A DNA stretch of 64,000 bases, from the NCBI GenBank assembly GCA_963769715.1, contig CAVYNE010000025.1, forward strand, positions 124,001 through 188,000, in the 5' to 3' direction. Shown here in pieces: positions 34,869 through 43,063 of the stretch (the first letter of the stretch is position 1; the number at the start of each line of letters is the position of its first letter). Made by a program: the position numbers and the translations under genes. The stretch is from Palsa-504 sp963769715. Its GTDB lineage: Bacteria > Actinomycetota > Actinomycetes > Streptosporangiales > Streptosporangiaceae. Below the pieces are notes generated by a model, which was given only the letters and a program-made list of their open reading frames with translations, made no database searches and was not told the DNA's origin.

Positions 34869-35106
34869 GCTGCGTGACTGAGCTATGTGACGGGCCGGGG
34901 TTTCGGGCCACCCGGCCCGTTCAACCGGGTGGCCCCACTTCCCCTCGCCCCGGCGCGCTGGGGCGCCGGAGCGAGCATCGTAGCAGCCAGAAAGCCTTGC
35001 CCGCCCGAGTTAGGGGCATAAGTCCGGTTGGAAAATCCTGTGCCTACCGGCTTTACTTGGCCCTCTGGACTGGGCCTTCTGACCCCTCGAAACGACGAAA
35101 CGGAAG
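34869..35106. other. Intergenic region with a strong stem-loop
   Basis: 238 bp without a recognised gene. GGGCCACCCGG at 34905-34915 pairs perfectly with CCGGGTGGCCC at 34925-34935 (9-nt loop), just after the preceding stop, so it probably acts as a T-tract-less terminator. A second, weaker GC stem follows near 34945-34970. The promoter for 35107 should lie in the less GC-rich 35010-35100 part. Confidence 0.5.
34905..34935 (+). terminator. Stem-loop terminator candidate
   Basis: 11-bp perfect stem, loop CCCGTTCAA, no U-tract. Located 37 bp after the stop at 34868. Actinobacterial terminators often lack a U-tract. Confidence 0.5.
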
Positions 35107-35352
35107 ATGCCTGTGCGAGTGCTGATCGCTGTCGCGGTTGTCCTGGTCGTCTGCCTGCTGTTCGCCGCCGACCGGACGGTCAAGGCGATCAAGCGGGCGC
35201 GTCGTCGCCGTGAGGCCAGCCGGCGGCTCGCCGCCGCGGCGGCCCGGGCGGAAGCCAAGGACAGACTGCGGAAGTCCGCCGAGCGGGCCAGCGGGGCGCT
35301 CACCTCGGTCATGCCGACCATCCACGACGTCGACCCGCGCCACGTGGAGTAG
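35107..35352 (+). CDS. Small membrane-anchored hypothetical protein
   Basis: 81 residues: an N-terminal transmembrane helix (VLIAVAVVLVVCLLFAAD), then a strongly basic stretch (KAIKRARRRREASRRL) and a charged helical tail. It is an N-out or signal-anchored small protein with a positive cytoplasmic juxtamembrane segment. I do not recognise a family. It is 6 bp upstream of the phosphodiesterase and probably cotranscribed. Confidence 0.6.
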   Translation: MPVRVLIAVAVVLVVCLLFAADRTVKAIKRARRRREASRRLAAAAARAEAKDRLRKSAERASGALTSVMPTIHDVDPRHVE

Positions 35353-35358
35353 CTCCCC

Positions 35359-35850
35359 GTGCGGATCGTGGTCCTGGCTGACACCCATGCGCCGCGCCGG
35401 TGGCGGGCCTGCCCGCCGCGGGTGGCCGCGCAACTGCGCGGTGCGGACCTGATCCTGCACGCCGGCGACGTCTGCACCGCCTCGGTCCTGACCGAACTCG
35501 CCGAGTACGCGCCCGTGGTCGCCGTGCTCGGGAACAACGATCAGCCGGACGTGGCCGCCTGGGGAGCCGCCGAGACCGCGGAACTCGACCTGGACGGCCT
35601 CAGCGTGGCGATGGTGCACGACAGCGGGGCCGCCGCCGGGCGGATCGTGCGGATGCGGCGCAGGTTCCCGGCGGCCGACCTGGTGGTGTTCGGACACTCC
35701 CACATACCGCTGGATGAGTCCGCGAACGGGTTGCGGGTCTTCAATCCGGGATCGCCGACGGACCGCAGGCGGCAGCCCCACGGCACCCTCGGCCTGCTGC
35801 ACATCGACGACGGTCACCTGACCGAAGCCAGCATCATCCCGGTGACTTAG
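35359..35850 (+). CDS. YfcE/MJ0936-type metallophosphoesterase
   Basis: 163 residues from a GTG. All calcineurin-like metal motifs are present: VLADTHAP (DxH), LHAGDVC (GDxx), LGNNDQPD (GNxD), the isolated MVHDSG histidine and VFGHSHIPL (GHSH). Family members hydrolyse phosphodiesters with Mn2+. The physiological substrate is unknown. Ends before a clear bidirectional stem-loop. Confidence 0.88.
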   Translation: MRIVVLADTHAPRRWRACPPRVAAQLRGADLILHAGDVCTASVLTELAEYAPVVAVLGNNDQPDVAAWGAAETAELDLDGLSVAMVHDSGAAAGRIVRMRRRFPAADLVVFGHSHIPLDESANGLRVFNPGSPTDRRRQPHGTLGLLHIDDGHLTEASIIPVT

Positions 35851-35884
35851 CCCCACCGTCCGGGAGCCCGGGCAGACAACACGG

Positions 35885-35922
35885 AACCGCGCCGCCGCTC
35901 CTGCTCGAGCGGCGACGCGGTT
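35885..35922. terminator. Bidirectional terminator hairpin
   Basis: AACCGCGCCGCCGCTC at 35885-35900 pairs with GAGCGGCGACGCGGTT at 35907-35922 (one mismatch, 6-nt loop). It lies between the convergent phosphodiesterase and coiled-coil genes. The AA/TT flanks fit a terminator usable from both sides. Confidence 0.8.
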
Positions 35923-35935
35923 ACCGGTCAGCCAG

Positions 35936-37378
35936 TTACTCAGTCCACCAGTCTTCGTCGTCTTCCTTGCCGTTGGCCGCCTGCTTGGTGCCGGCCTGGA
36001 CCGCGGCCGGGGAACCGCCGTTGACGGGCCGCTGCTGGGTCGCCTGCGCCTGGGTGGGCGCCGGCGACACCTGGGTGACCTGGTGAGCGGACTGCACCGG
36101 CTGCACCGTGGTGGGGGCAGCCGGCGCGGAGGCGCCGTTGCGCGGCGCTCCGGACGGAATCGACGGGGCGGGTGGGGTCGGGTCGGCCGCGATGGCCGGC
36201 TTCGGCGCCGAGGCCTGCATCATCGCCGCGTCCATGCCAGGCAGCTGGCCGCCGAGCAGCTGGCGCACCTGCGCCAGGTGGGTGGCGATGCTGTCCTTCT
36301 GCCTGGTGAGCTCGTCGACCTCGCGCTGCGCGGCCGCGCGGCGCCGTTCGGCGTCCGCCTTGGTCTCGGCGAGCATCTGCTCGGCCTGGGTCTTGGCCTG
36401 GCTGACGATCTGGTCGGCGTTCTTCTTGGCGTTGCTGACCAGCTGCCGGGCGTGCGAGTCGGCGTCCCGCCGGGTCTGGTCGGCCTGGGCGCTGGCCTTG
36501 GCCGCACGCTGCTCGGCGGTGGAGGCCCGCTGCTCGGCCTCGGAGACGAGCTTCTGCGTGGCGGACTGGGCGGCGGCGAGCCGTTCGGCTTCCTGGCGCT
36601 CGGCTTCTTCGCGCCGCGCCGCGAGCTGAATCTCGAACTCGGCCTCGGCCTGGGCCCGCTGGGCTTCGCTCTCCTCCAGGATCCGCTGCGCCTGGCTGCG
36701 CATCTCGTCGGCCTGGCGCTTGGAGGTGGTGAGGATCTCGTCGCGCTCGCGCTTGGCGGTGGCCTTCAGCTGGGCCACCTCGCGCTCGGTGCTGGTGCGC
36801 AGCTTGGCGATGTCACGCTCGGCCGCGGCCCGCTTGTCCGCGACCTCGTGGTCGGCGGTGGCGCGGAGCTTGGCCACCTCGCGCTCGGTGGTGTTGGTCA
36901 GCTCGTCGGCCTCGCGCCGGGCGGTGGTCCGGATCGAGTCGGCCTCGCGCTCGGCCGCGCCCCGCAGGTCGTCGGTCTCGCGCTTGGCGTTCGCACGCAG
37001 CTCGGAGGCCTCGTTCTCGGCGGCGGCCCGCAACTCCGCCGCGTCGACCTTGGCCGCGGCCTTGATCTCGTTTGCTTCGGATCTGGCCGCCTGGACGAGC
37101 TCGGTGGCCTGTTCTTCGGCCAGCCTGAGCAGCTGCTCAATGCGGGCACCGAGGCCGGAGTAGGTCGGGCGTTCCTGCTCCTGGATCTGGCGGTGCGCGT
37201 CAGTCAGCTGCTGCCGCATGGTCTGGGATTGCTCGCGGTGCTGGCGCACTTCGGCTTCGATCTGCCTGATGTGCTCATCGACCTGGTGGCGGTCGTAGCC
37301 CCGCATGACCGTCGCGAACTCGCGCGGCGGGGCCTCTTCGAAGAAGTTGGTCAGCTGGGCGTCAATGTCCGATTGCAT
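35936..37378 (-). CDS. DivIVA-domain coiled-coil cytoskeletal protein (Scy/FilP-like)
   Basis: 480 residues. The N-terminal DivIVA-like motif FATVMRGYDRHQVDEHI precedes an almost uninterrupted coiled coil (about residues 40-380) built of Ala/Glu/Arg-rich 11- and 7-residue repeats such as READELTNTTEREVAKLRATAD. The C-terminal 90 residues are Pro/Ala/Gln-rich and end in the acidic EDDEDWWTE. In Streptomyces the genes beside methylmalonyl-CoA epimerase and thiolase are filP and scy, which organise polar growth. The identical neighbours here support that call. It is much shorter than Scy (about 1300 residues) and closer to FilP, but carries the DivIVA head. Confidence 0.8.
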   Translation of the reverse strand: MQSDIDAQLTNFFEEAPPREFATVMRGYDRHQVDEHIRQIEAEVRQHREQSQTMRQQLTDAHRQIQEQERPTYSGLGARIEQLLRLAEEQATELVQAARSEANEIKAAAKVDAAELRAAAENEASELRANAKRETDDLRGAAEREADSIRTTARREADELTNTTEREVAKLRATADHEVADKRAAAERDIAKLRTSTEREVAQLKATAKRERDEILTTSKRQADEMRSQAQRILEESEAQRAQAEAEFEIQLAARREEAERQEAERLAAAQSATQKLVSEAEQRASTAEQRAAKASAQADQTRRDADSHARQLVSNAKKNADQIVSQAKTQAEQMLAETKADAERRRAAAQREVDELTRQKDSIATHLAQVRQLLGGQLPGMDAAMMQASAPKPAIAADPTPPAPSIPSGAPRNGASAPAAPTTVQPVQSAHQVTQVSPAPTQAQATQQRPVNGGSPAAVQAGTKQAANGKEDDEDWWTE

Positions 37379-37555
37379 ATGGCCTAATCCTGGCTAGACG
37401 TGAAGGCGACGGAATTTTGCGGCGGGTGTCAGCCATGCGGGTACGACTCTCGCCCGGTGACAGGCAGACTACTCTTACTCGGGAGGTTTGGCGGACCCTT
37501 CAGAGTTCTCTATCCTATGCGTCCTGGTAAATCCCGTTAGGGTCAGTATGGGGCA

Positions 37556-37984
37556 TCAGGCTGGGCTGGCAAACTGTACAAGTTCGGTCAGCACGCCCCC
37601 CAGATCGGCCGGGTGCAGGAAGGCGATGGACGCGCCCATGGACCCGTGCCTGGGCCGCTCATCGAGCAGCCTGATGCTGCCCCCACCTATCGCAGCCAGG
37701 GCTTTCTTGATGTCGGCGACGCCGTACCCGATGTGATGGATCCCCTCGCCGCGGCGGGCGAGGAACTTGCCCACCGGCGTGTCCGGCCCCAGCGGCTCGA
37801 GCAGCTGAACGTAGCTAGCACCCGGGCCGACCGCCAGCATCGCCTCGCGGACGCCCTGCTCGGAGTTCGACTCCAGGCTCACCACCTCGAGCCCGAACGT
37901 CGCCCGGTAGAGCTCGATGCTCCGGTCCAGGTCCCGGCAGGCGATGCCGACGTGATCGATGCGGGTAAGCAGAGGTTGCACCAT
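37556..37984 (-). CDS. mce: Methylmalonyl-CoA epimerase
   Basis: 142 residues of the VOC fold. Metal ligands appear as H10-11 in RIDHVGIACRDL, the histidine in GIHHIGYGVADI and the C-terminal glutamate in GGVLTELVQF. It interconverts (2R)- and (2S)-methylmalonyl-CoA. It is divergent from the thiolase gene; the arrangement matches Streptomyces, where the scy gene lies on its other side. Confidence 0.93.
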   Translation of the reverse strand: MVQPLLTRIDHVGIACRDLDRSIELYRATFGLEVVSLESNSEQGVREAMLAVGPGASYVQLLEPLGPDTPVGKFLARRGEGIHHIGYGVADIKKALAAIGGGSIRLLDERPRHGSMGASIAFLHPADLGGVLTELVQFASPA

Positions 37985-38020
37985 ATTTCCTTCCGGAGCC
38001 GGCTAGGTATCGTTACTCAT

Positions 38021-39214
38021 ATGAGCGAACCACGTCAGCCAGTCATTGTCGGCGCGGCGAGAACACCGGTAGGCCGCCTGCTCGGATCCCTCGCCAGCAA
38101 GTCTGCCAGCGAACTCGGCGGCGTCGCGATCGCCGCGGCCCTGGACCGCGCGGGCCTGCGCCCGGATCAGGTCCAGTACTCGATCATGGGGCAGGTGCTG
38201 CAGGCGGGCGCGGGCCAGATCACCGCCCGGCAGGCCGCCGTCGCAGCCGGCATCCCCATGAGCGTCCCCGCGGTGACGGTGAACAAGGTGTGCCTGTCCG
38301 GCCTGGACGCCATCGCGCTCGCCGCGCAGCTGATCAGGCTGGGCGAGTACGACGTCATCGTGGCCGGCGGGATGGAGTCCATGACGCGCGCGCCGCACCT
38401 GCTGATGAACTCCCGGGCCGGATACAAGTACGGTCCGGTAACCGTCGAGGACTCAATGGCACTCGACGGGCTGACCGACGCCTTCGATCACCTGTCCATG
38501 GGCGAGTCCACCGAGAACAGCGGGCGCAAGCTCGGCATCACCCGGTCCGAACAGGACGAGTTCGCCGCCATGTCCCACCAGCGTGCGGCCGCGGCGGCCA
38601 AGAACGGCCTGTTCGCCGCCGAGATCGTCGGCGTCCCGATCCCGCAGCGCGGCGGCGAGCAGCTGATCGTGACGCAGGACGAGGGCATCCGCCCCGGCAC
38701 GACTAAAGAGTCCCTGGCCAAGCTCAAGCCGGCCTTCACCAAGGACGGCACGATCACCGCCGGGACCGCCTCGCAGATCTCGGACGGCGCCGCCGCCGTC
38801 GTGGTGATGTCGACTCAGGCGGCCGAACGGGCCGGGGCGCGTGCCCTGGCCGAGATCGGCGCGCACGGAAACGTGGCCGGTCCGGACAACTCGCTGCAGT
38901 CCCAGCCGTCCCACGCCATCCAGCAGGCCCTGGGCAAGGCCGGCCTGACCCCGCAAGACCTGGACCTGATCGAGATCAACGAGGCATTCGCGCAGGTGGC
39001 CATCCAGTCCATGCGCGACCTCGGCGTCGGCCCCGACGTGGTGAACGTCGACGGTGGCGCGATCGCCATCGGCCACCCGATCGGCGCGTCCGGCGCCCGG
39101 CTCGCCGTGCACCTGTGTTACGAGCTCGCCCGGCGCGGTGGGGGGCTCGGTGCCGCCGGGCTATGTGGCGGCGGCGGCCAGGGCGAGGCCCTGCTGTTCC
39201 GGGTCCACGGCTAG
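38021..39214 (+). CDS. Acetyl-CoA acetyltransferase (thiolase)
   Basis: 397 residues from ATG 38021. Catalytic residues sit at family positions: C91 in NKVCLSGLDAI, H352 in AIGHPIGASGAR and C382 in GLCGGGGQGEALL. The enzyme condenses two acetyl-CoA to acetoacetyl-CoA or runs in reverse. It overlaps nothing and lies 8 bp before meaB. Together with the epimerase, meaB and the mutase at 43 kb it belongs to short and branched acyl-CoA metabolism. Confidence 0.95.
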   Translation: MSEPRQPVIVGAARTPVGRLLGSLASKSASELGGVAIAAALDRAGLRPDQVQYSIMGQVLQAGAGQITARQAAVAAGIPMSVPAVTVNKVCLSGLDAIALAAQLIRLGEYDVIVAGGMESMTRAPHLLMNSRAGYKYGPVTVEDSMALDGLTDAFDHLSMGESTENSGRKLGITRSEQDEFAAMSHQRAAAAAKNGLFAAEIVGVPIPQRGGEQLIVTQDEGIRPGTTKESLAKLKPAFTKDGTITAGTASQISDGAAAVVVMSTQAAERAGARALAEIGAHGNVAGPDNSLQSQPSHAIQQALGKAGLTPQDLDLIEINEAFAQVAIQSMRDLGVGPDVVNVDGGAIAIGHPIGASGARLAVHLCYELARRGGGLGAAGLCGGGGQGEALLFRVHG

Positions 39215-39221
39215 CCGGCCC

Positions 39222-40202
39222 GTGGCCGAAAAAACCACCGTGGCCGAAATAACCCCCGTGCCTGAAACCATGGGCGCCGAGCTCGACAAGGCCCGGGCCG
39301 GGGACATCCGCGCCCTCGCCCGGCTAATCTCGCTGGTCGAGGACGAGTCACCCCAGGTCCGTTTGGTCATCAAAGATCTTCTGCCGGACACCGGCCGGGC
39401 CCGGATCATCGGCCTGACCGGGTCTCCCGGCGTGGGTAAGTCCACCGTGACCGGCGCGCTGCTGAGCGCGTTCCGCGCCGCGGGCCACCGCATCGCGGTG
39501 CTCGCGGTCGATCCGTCGTCGCCGTTCACCGGCGGCGCGCTGCTCGGCGACCGGATCCGCATGCAGGAGCACGCCACCGACGGCCATGTGTTCATCAGGT
39601 CGATGGCGAGCCGGGGCCACCTGGGCGGCCTGGCGGCCTCGACGCCGCAGGCCATCCGGGTGCTCGACGCGGCCGGGTACGACCTGATCCTCATCGAGAC
39701 GGTCGGCGTGGGGCAGGCCGAGGTGGCGATCGCCTCGCTCGCGGACTCCGTGCTGGTGCTACTCGCACCGGGGATGGGCGACGCCATCCAGGCGGCCAAG
39801 GCCGGCATCCTCGAAGCCGCCGACCTGTTCGTGGTGAACAAGGCGGACCGGCCCGATACCCAGCAGGTGGTCAGGGACCTGCGCAACATGATCGCGCTGG
39901 CGAACATCGAGCACGGCGCCTGGAAGCCGCCCATCGTCACCACCGTGGCGGTCAAGAGCGAGGGGATCGATGAGCTGGTCAGGCGCCTGGACGAGCACTG
40001 GTCCTGGCTCAACGACACCGGCGAGCTGAAGAACCGGCGCCAGGCCCGGGCGCGCGAGGAGCTGACCGCGCTGGCCTTCGCCGCGCTGCGCGGCCGACTG
40101 GCGGCCAGCCGCCTCGACGAGCTGGCCAGCCGGGTCGCCGACGGCACCCTGGACCCCTTCACGGCTGCCGATGAGCTGCTTTCGCGGTCTTCCGGCCCGT
40201 AG
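39222..40202 (+). CDS. meaB: Methylmalonyl-CoA mutase-associated GTPase MeaB
   Basis: 326 residues from GTG 39222 (further GTGs at 39240 and 39258 are possible). G3E GTPase motifs: P-loop GLTGSPGVGKSTVTGALL, VLAVDPSSPFTGGALLGDRIRM (switch region), LILIETVGVGQAE (Walker B) and VVNKADRPD (base specificity). MeaB protects and gates adenosylcobalamin loading of acyl-CoA mutases. The mutase large subunit lies 3 kb downstream. Confidence 0.93.
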   Translation: MAEKTTVAEITPVPETMGAELDKARAGDIRALARLISLVEDESPQVRLVIKDLLPDTGRARIIGLTGSPGVGKSTVTGALLSAFRAAGHRIAVLAVDPSSPFTGGALLGDRIRMQEHATDGHVFIRSMASRGHLGGLAASTPQAIRVLDAAGYDLILIETVGVGQAEVAIASLADSVLVLLAPGMGDAIQAAKAGILEAADLFVVNKADRPDTQQVVRDLRNMIALANIEHGAWKPPIVTTVAVKSEGIDELVRRLDEHWSWLNDTGELKNRRQARAREELTALAFAALRGRLAASRLDELASRVADGTLDPFTAADELLSRSSGP

Positions 40203-40226
40203 ATAGGCTGAGCACCGCATACGGTT

Positions 40227-40748
40227 GTGCCCGTGGGTAAGCCGCTTGAATTGCCGTTTGATCCGATCGACCGGGCGGCGCAGATCTGGGCCCGCCGGTT
40301 CGGCCCCTCACCGTCGATGGCCGCGGTCACCTCGATCATGCGGGCGCAGCAGATCCTGCTCGGCGAGCTCGACGCGCTGCTGCGGCCGTACGGGCTGACG
40401 TTCGCGCGCTACGAGGCGCTGGTCCTGCTGACCTTCAGCCGCCGCGGCGCGCTGCCCCTGGGGCTGATCGGCGAGCGGCTGATGGTGCACCCCACCAGCG
40501 TCACAAACATCATCGACCGCCTAGAGCGGCAGCAGATGGTGATCCGCAGGCCCAACCCGGCCGACGGCCGGGGCAGGCTGGCCGAGATCACCGAGGTCGG
40601 CCGGGCGGTGGTGGAGAAGGCCACCAGGGACCTGATGGCGGCGGAGTTCGGCCTCGGCGGTTTCGAGCCGGGTCAGCTGAAGGAGATCTTCGACCTGTTC
40701 CGCGAGCTGCGGCTGACCGCCGGCAACTTCGTCCCCGAGGAGCCCTAA
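40227..40748 (+). CDS. MarR-family transcriptional regulator
   Basis: 173 residues from GTG 40227 (a second GTG at 40233). The winged helix is complete: TFARYEALVLLTFSRRGALPLGLIGERLMVHPTSVTNIIDRLERQQMVIRRPNPADGRGRLAEITEVGRAVVEKATRDL. The NPADGRGR wing is the DNA contact. It follows meaB by 24 bp and could control the acyl-CoA genes or the palindrome before the mutase, but no ligand is inferable. The stop overlaps the convergent anti-sigma gene by 4 bp. Confidence 0.9.
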   Translation: MPVGKPLELPFDPIDRAAQIWARRFGPSPSMAAVTSIMRAQQILLGELDALLRPYGLTFARYEALVLLTFSRRGALPLGLIGERLMVHPTSVTNIIDRLERQQMVIRRPNPADGRGRLAEITEVGRAVVEKATRDLMAAEFGLGGFEPGQLKEIFDLFRELRLTAGNFVPEEP

Positions 40749-42130
40749 GAGTCGCTCAGCTGCGAGGGCTTCCAGGTCTGCCCGCCATCGAGGGTGAACC
40801 AGACGGTTCCGGCGGACGGGTCGGCGGGCAGTGCGACGCCCTGCGCGTCGGTGGTCATGCCCACGTAGCCGAACCCGCCAGCCGGCCCGCTCCCCACCAG
40901 CGTCGCCGTGTGCCAGGCGGTGTCGCCCGCGGGCAGCACGTCGATGCCCCGGTCCGTGCCGAGCACCGCGGTCCCCGACGGGCTGGCGGCCAGCGAGTAG
41001 GCGACTCCCGCCGCGGGCGCCCGGGCGAGCTGCAGCCAGCTGATCCCGCCGTTGGGCGAGGAGAAGATCTGCTTGTTCTGGGTGCCCGAACCGCTGCCGT
41101 CGGCCGATGTGCAGGCCGCGAACAGCTCTTTGGCGTTCACCGCGCCGAGCAGCGCCTGCCACGGCTGGCCGCCCAGTTGCGCCGGCCCCACGGTGCACGA
41201 GGAGACCAGCGCACCGACCCGCGGCCAGGCCGCGCTGCCGTCGACCGGCCCGGCGTACAGCGCCCCGTCCGGCGCGAGCAGGTAGCCGCGGCTGCCGGTG
41301 AGCACCAGCGAGGCGGCCCCGCTGGCGGCGGTGCTGCTAGCGAGGCCGGTCGTCGCGGCGCCCACCGGCGTGAAGTCGCCGCCCGAGGCGGGGGAGGAGT
41401 AGAGCGTGAAGCTGGTGCACCCGGCGGCAAATGCCTGCCCGCTGCTGGTGCAGGACGCGAACACCGCGAACGCCCGGCTGCCCACCGTCTCCAGGTCGGT
41501 CACCCGCAGCCCGTGGGTGCTGACCTGCGTCCAGGTTTGCCCCCCGGTGTGGGTGACCCACAGTTCCGGCCCGAACGCCCAACCGTCGGTGGGGTCGAGG
41601 AACCTGACCTGGCTCACGCCGGTCGCCCCGTCCGGCGCGCCGGTCAGCGGCGCGGGCACTCCGGTCCAGGTCCGGCCGGCGTTGTCGGTGCGCGCGATCG
41701 AGGTGCAGTACTGGGTGGCACAGTGGCCCGGGGTGCTGGCCTGGCCGATCACCCAGCCGGTGTGCGTGCCGATGAACGTGACCGACGTGGGCCGAAAGTT
41801 AGCCGGCACGGGTGCCGGGAGCGACGCCGCGGACGGCCGCGGCGCGGCCGTCGATGACTCGGCGTGGCCTGGCCCGGTCGGCGTGGTGGTGGCCGGGTGC
41901 CCGGCCTGCGCGGCGGACGTAGGCGCGGGGTTCAGCACCGGCAAGTTGACCACCTGGGGGACGGTCACCGCCGCGGCCACGATCACCGCCGCCGTGGTCG
42001 CGGTGATGGCCAGCCTGCGGATCTTGCGGTGCCGCGCCCGGCGCTTGATCAGCTCGAAGGTGCCGGGCGGCGGCGGCAGCGGGTTGACGCGCTCGCTCAG
42101 CCAGTCGTCGACGTCGCGGTGATCAGGCAT
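40745..42130 (-). CDS. Anti-sigma-like membrane protein with extracytoplasmic beta-propeller
   Basis: 461 residues. A short cytoplasmic N-terminus (HRDVDDWLSERVNPLPPPPGTFELIKRRARHRKIRR) precedes one transmembrane helix (about 40-62), a Pro/Thr/Ala linker and about 330 residues of repeated WVIGQ..., TDNAGRTWTGV, THTGGQTWTQV, SSPNGGISWLQL and TLDGGQTWKPS blades, that is a BNR/YCF48-type propeller. It overlaps the ECF sigma gene by 8 bp and is presumed to hold the sigma factor at the membrane and sense an external ligand. No ZAS zinc motif is visible, so the anti-sigma role is inferred from context. Confidence 0.7.
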   Translation of the reverse strand: MPDHRDVDDWLSERVNPLPPPPGTFELIKRRARHRKIRRLAITATTAAVIVAAAVTVPQVVNLPVLNPAPTSAAQAGHPATTTPTGPGHAESSTAAPRPSAASLPAPVPANFRPTSVTFIGTHTGWVIGQASTPGHCATQYCTSIARTDNAGRTWTGVPAPLTGAPDGATGVSQVRFLDPTDGWAFGPELWVTHTGGQTWTQVSTHGLRVTDLETVGSRAFAVFASCTSSGQAFAAGCTSFTLYSSPASGGDFTPVGAATTGLASSTAASGAASLVLTGSRGYLLAPDGALYAGPVDGSAAWPRVGALVSSCTVGPAQLGGQPWQALLGAVNAKELFAACTSADGSGSGTQNKQIFSSPNGGISWLQLARAPAAGVAYSLAASPSGTAVLGTDRGIDVLPAGDTAWHTATLVGSGPAGGFGYVGMTTDAQGVALPADPSAGTVWFTLDGGQTWKPSQLSDS

Positions 42131-42815
42131 CGCGTTCCCCCAGCGCCGTCTTCAGCTTGGCGCGCGCCGCGAACAGGTCGGCCTTGATGGTGCCCTCCGG
42201 CCGGTGCAGCAGCGTCGCGACCTCCCGGATGCCGAAGCCGCCGTAGTAGTGCAGCAGGAACGGGTCGCGCAGCCGGGGCGGCAGCGAGGCGATGAGGTGG
42301 CGCACGTCGACGTCCTGCACCGGGTAGGCGACCGGGTCCGCCGCCGCGCCGGCGGTGACGCTGCGGATGGCGCGCCGCTCCCGTTCGGTCTTGCGCCAGT
42401 GGTCGCGGACCAGGTTGGTGGCGATCATATAAACATAGCTTTGCGGGCTGTCCACCCTGGTCCACCGGGACCACAGCCGGACGAAGGCCTCGGATGCGAT
42501 CTCATGCGCGGTCTCGTCGTCGTCGACCAGCCGCCTGACCCAGCCGGCGAGCTTGGGGTAAACGCCCTTGAACAGCTCTTCGGCCGCATCGGCGTCGACC
42601 CCTTGGCCCCCTTGGCCCCCTTGAGCCCCCTGGTCCCCGTGTCCCCTGTGAACCTCACCAGCGGTGCCCACCGGATCCCCCTTGATGAAGTTCCCCGCAG
42701 GCGACGGGAACAGCGCGGCCTGCCGCCCCGCACGTCCGTCGCCCGGCATGAGCACCATGTCGGGACCGGTCGGGGCGTCCTCGAGAACACCCGTGTGATA
42801 CGGCACTTCTACCAC
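42123..42815 (-). CDS. ECF RNA polymerase sigma factor
   Basis: 230 residues (ATG 42815; an inner ATG at 42758 is an alternative). Region 2: AEELFKGVYPKLAGWVRRLVDDDETAHEIASEAFVRLWSRWTRV, then SPQSYVYMIATNLVRDHWRK. Region 4: LPPRLRDPFLLHYYGGFGIREVATLLHRPEGTIKADLFAARAKL. The first 60 residues are an unusual Gly/Gln-rich extension encoded partly by a 10-bp DNA repeat near 42600-42625. Coupled to the membrane protein downstream, its likely anti-sigma factor. Confidence 0.92.
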   Translation of the reverse strand: MVEVPYHTGVLEDAPTGPDMVLMPGDGRAGRQAALFPSPAGNFIKGDPVGTAGEVHRGHGDQGAQGGQGGQGVDADAAEELFKGVYPKLAGWVRRLVDDDETAHEIASEAFVRLWSRWTRVDSPQSYVYMIATNLVRDHWRKTERERRAIRSVTAGAAADPVAYPVQDVDVRHLIASLPPRLRDPFLLHYYGGFGIREVATLLHRPEGTIKADLFAARAKLKTALGERDA

Positions 42816-43011
42816 ATTTCCTGGGATCTGGCCCGGGCGCGCCCCCGTGGCGACCGGGCCCCGCTGCGCGCGACGCCGTTCCCGGCCTCGCGCTCTTTAC
42901 AGACGTCGGAACCCGCTCATCGGTTGCACAGAAACTTCTTTTTTCCGAACGGGTCCTGATGCCCGCCCGGCGGAGGTGCGTGCGGTCCCGGCGGGTTACA
43001 CTGAAAAAAAG

Positions 43012-43029
43012 TAGTAGGACGTCCTACTA
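43012..43029. promoter_or_regulatory. 18-bp perfect palindromic operator before the mutase gene
   Basis: TAGTAGGACGTCCTACTA is fully self-complementary. It follows an A7 tract and overlaps a possible -10 (TACTAT, 43025-43030), 34 bp before the ATG. Size and symmetry fit a dimeric TetR/MarR-type repressor site. The MarR at 40227 is a nearby candidate, without direct evidence. Confidence 0.7.
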
Positions 43030-43063
43030 TCTTGCCGGACTCACACCTTCCGGAGGCAGGATT

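Noticed and set aside
36083..37387. 434-residue Leu/Gly-rich plus-strand frame opposite the Scy/FilP-like gene
   Set aside because: It is the antisense shadow of the repetitive coiled-coil codons; no family match, and the minus strand gene explains it.
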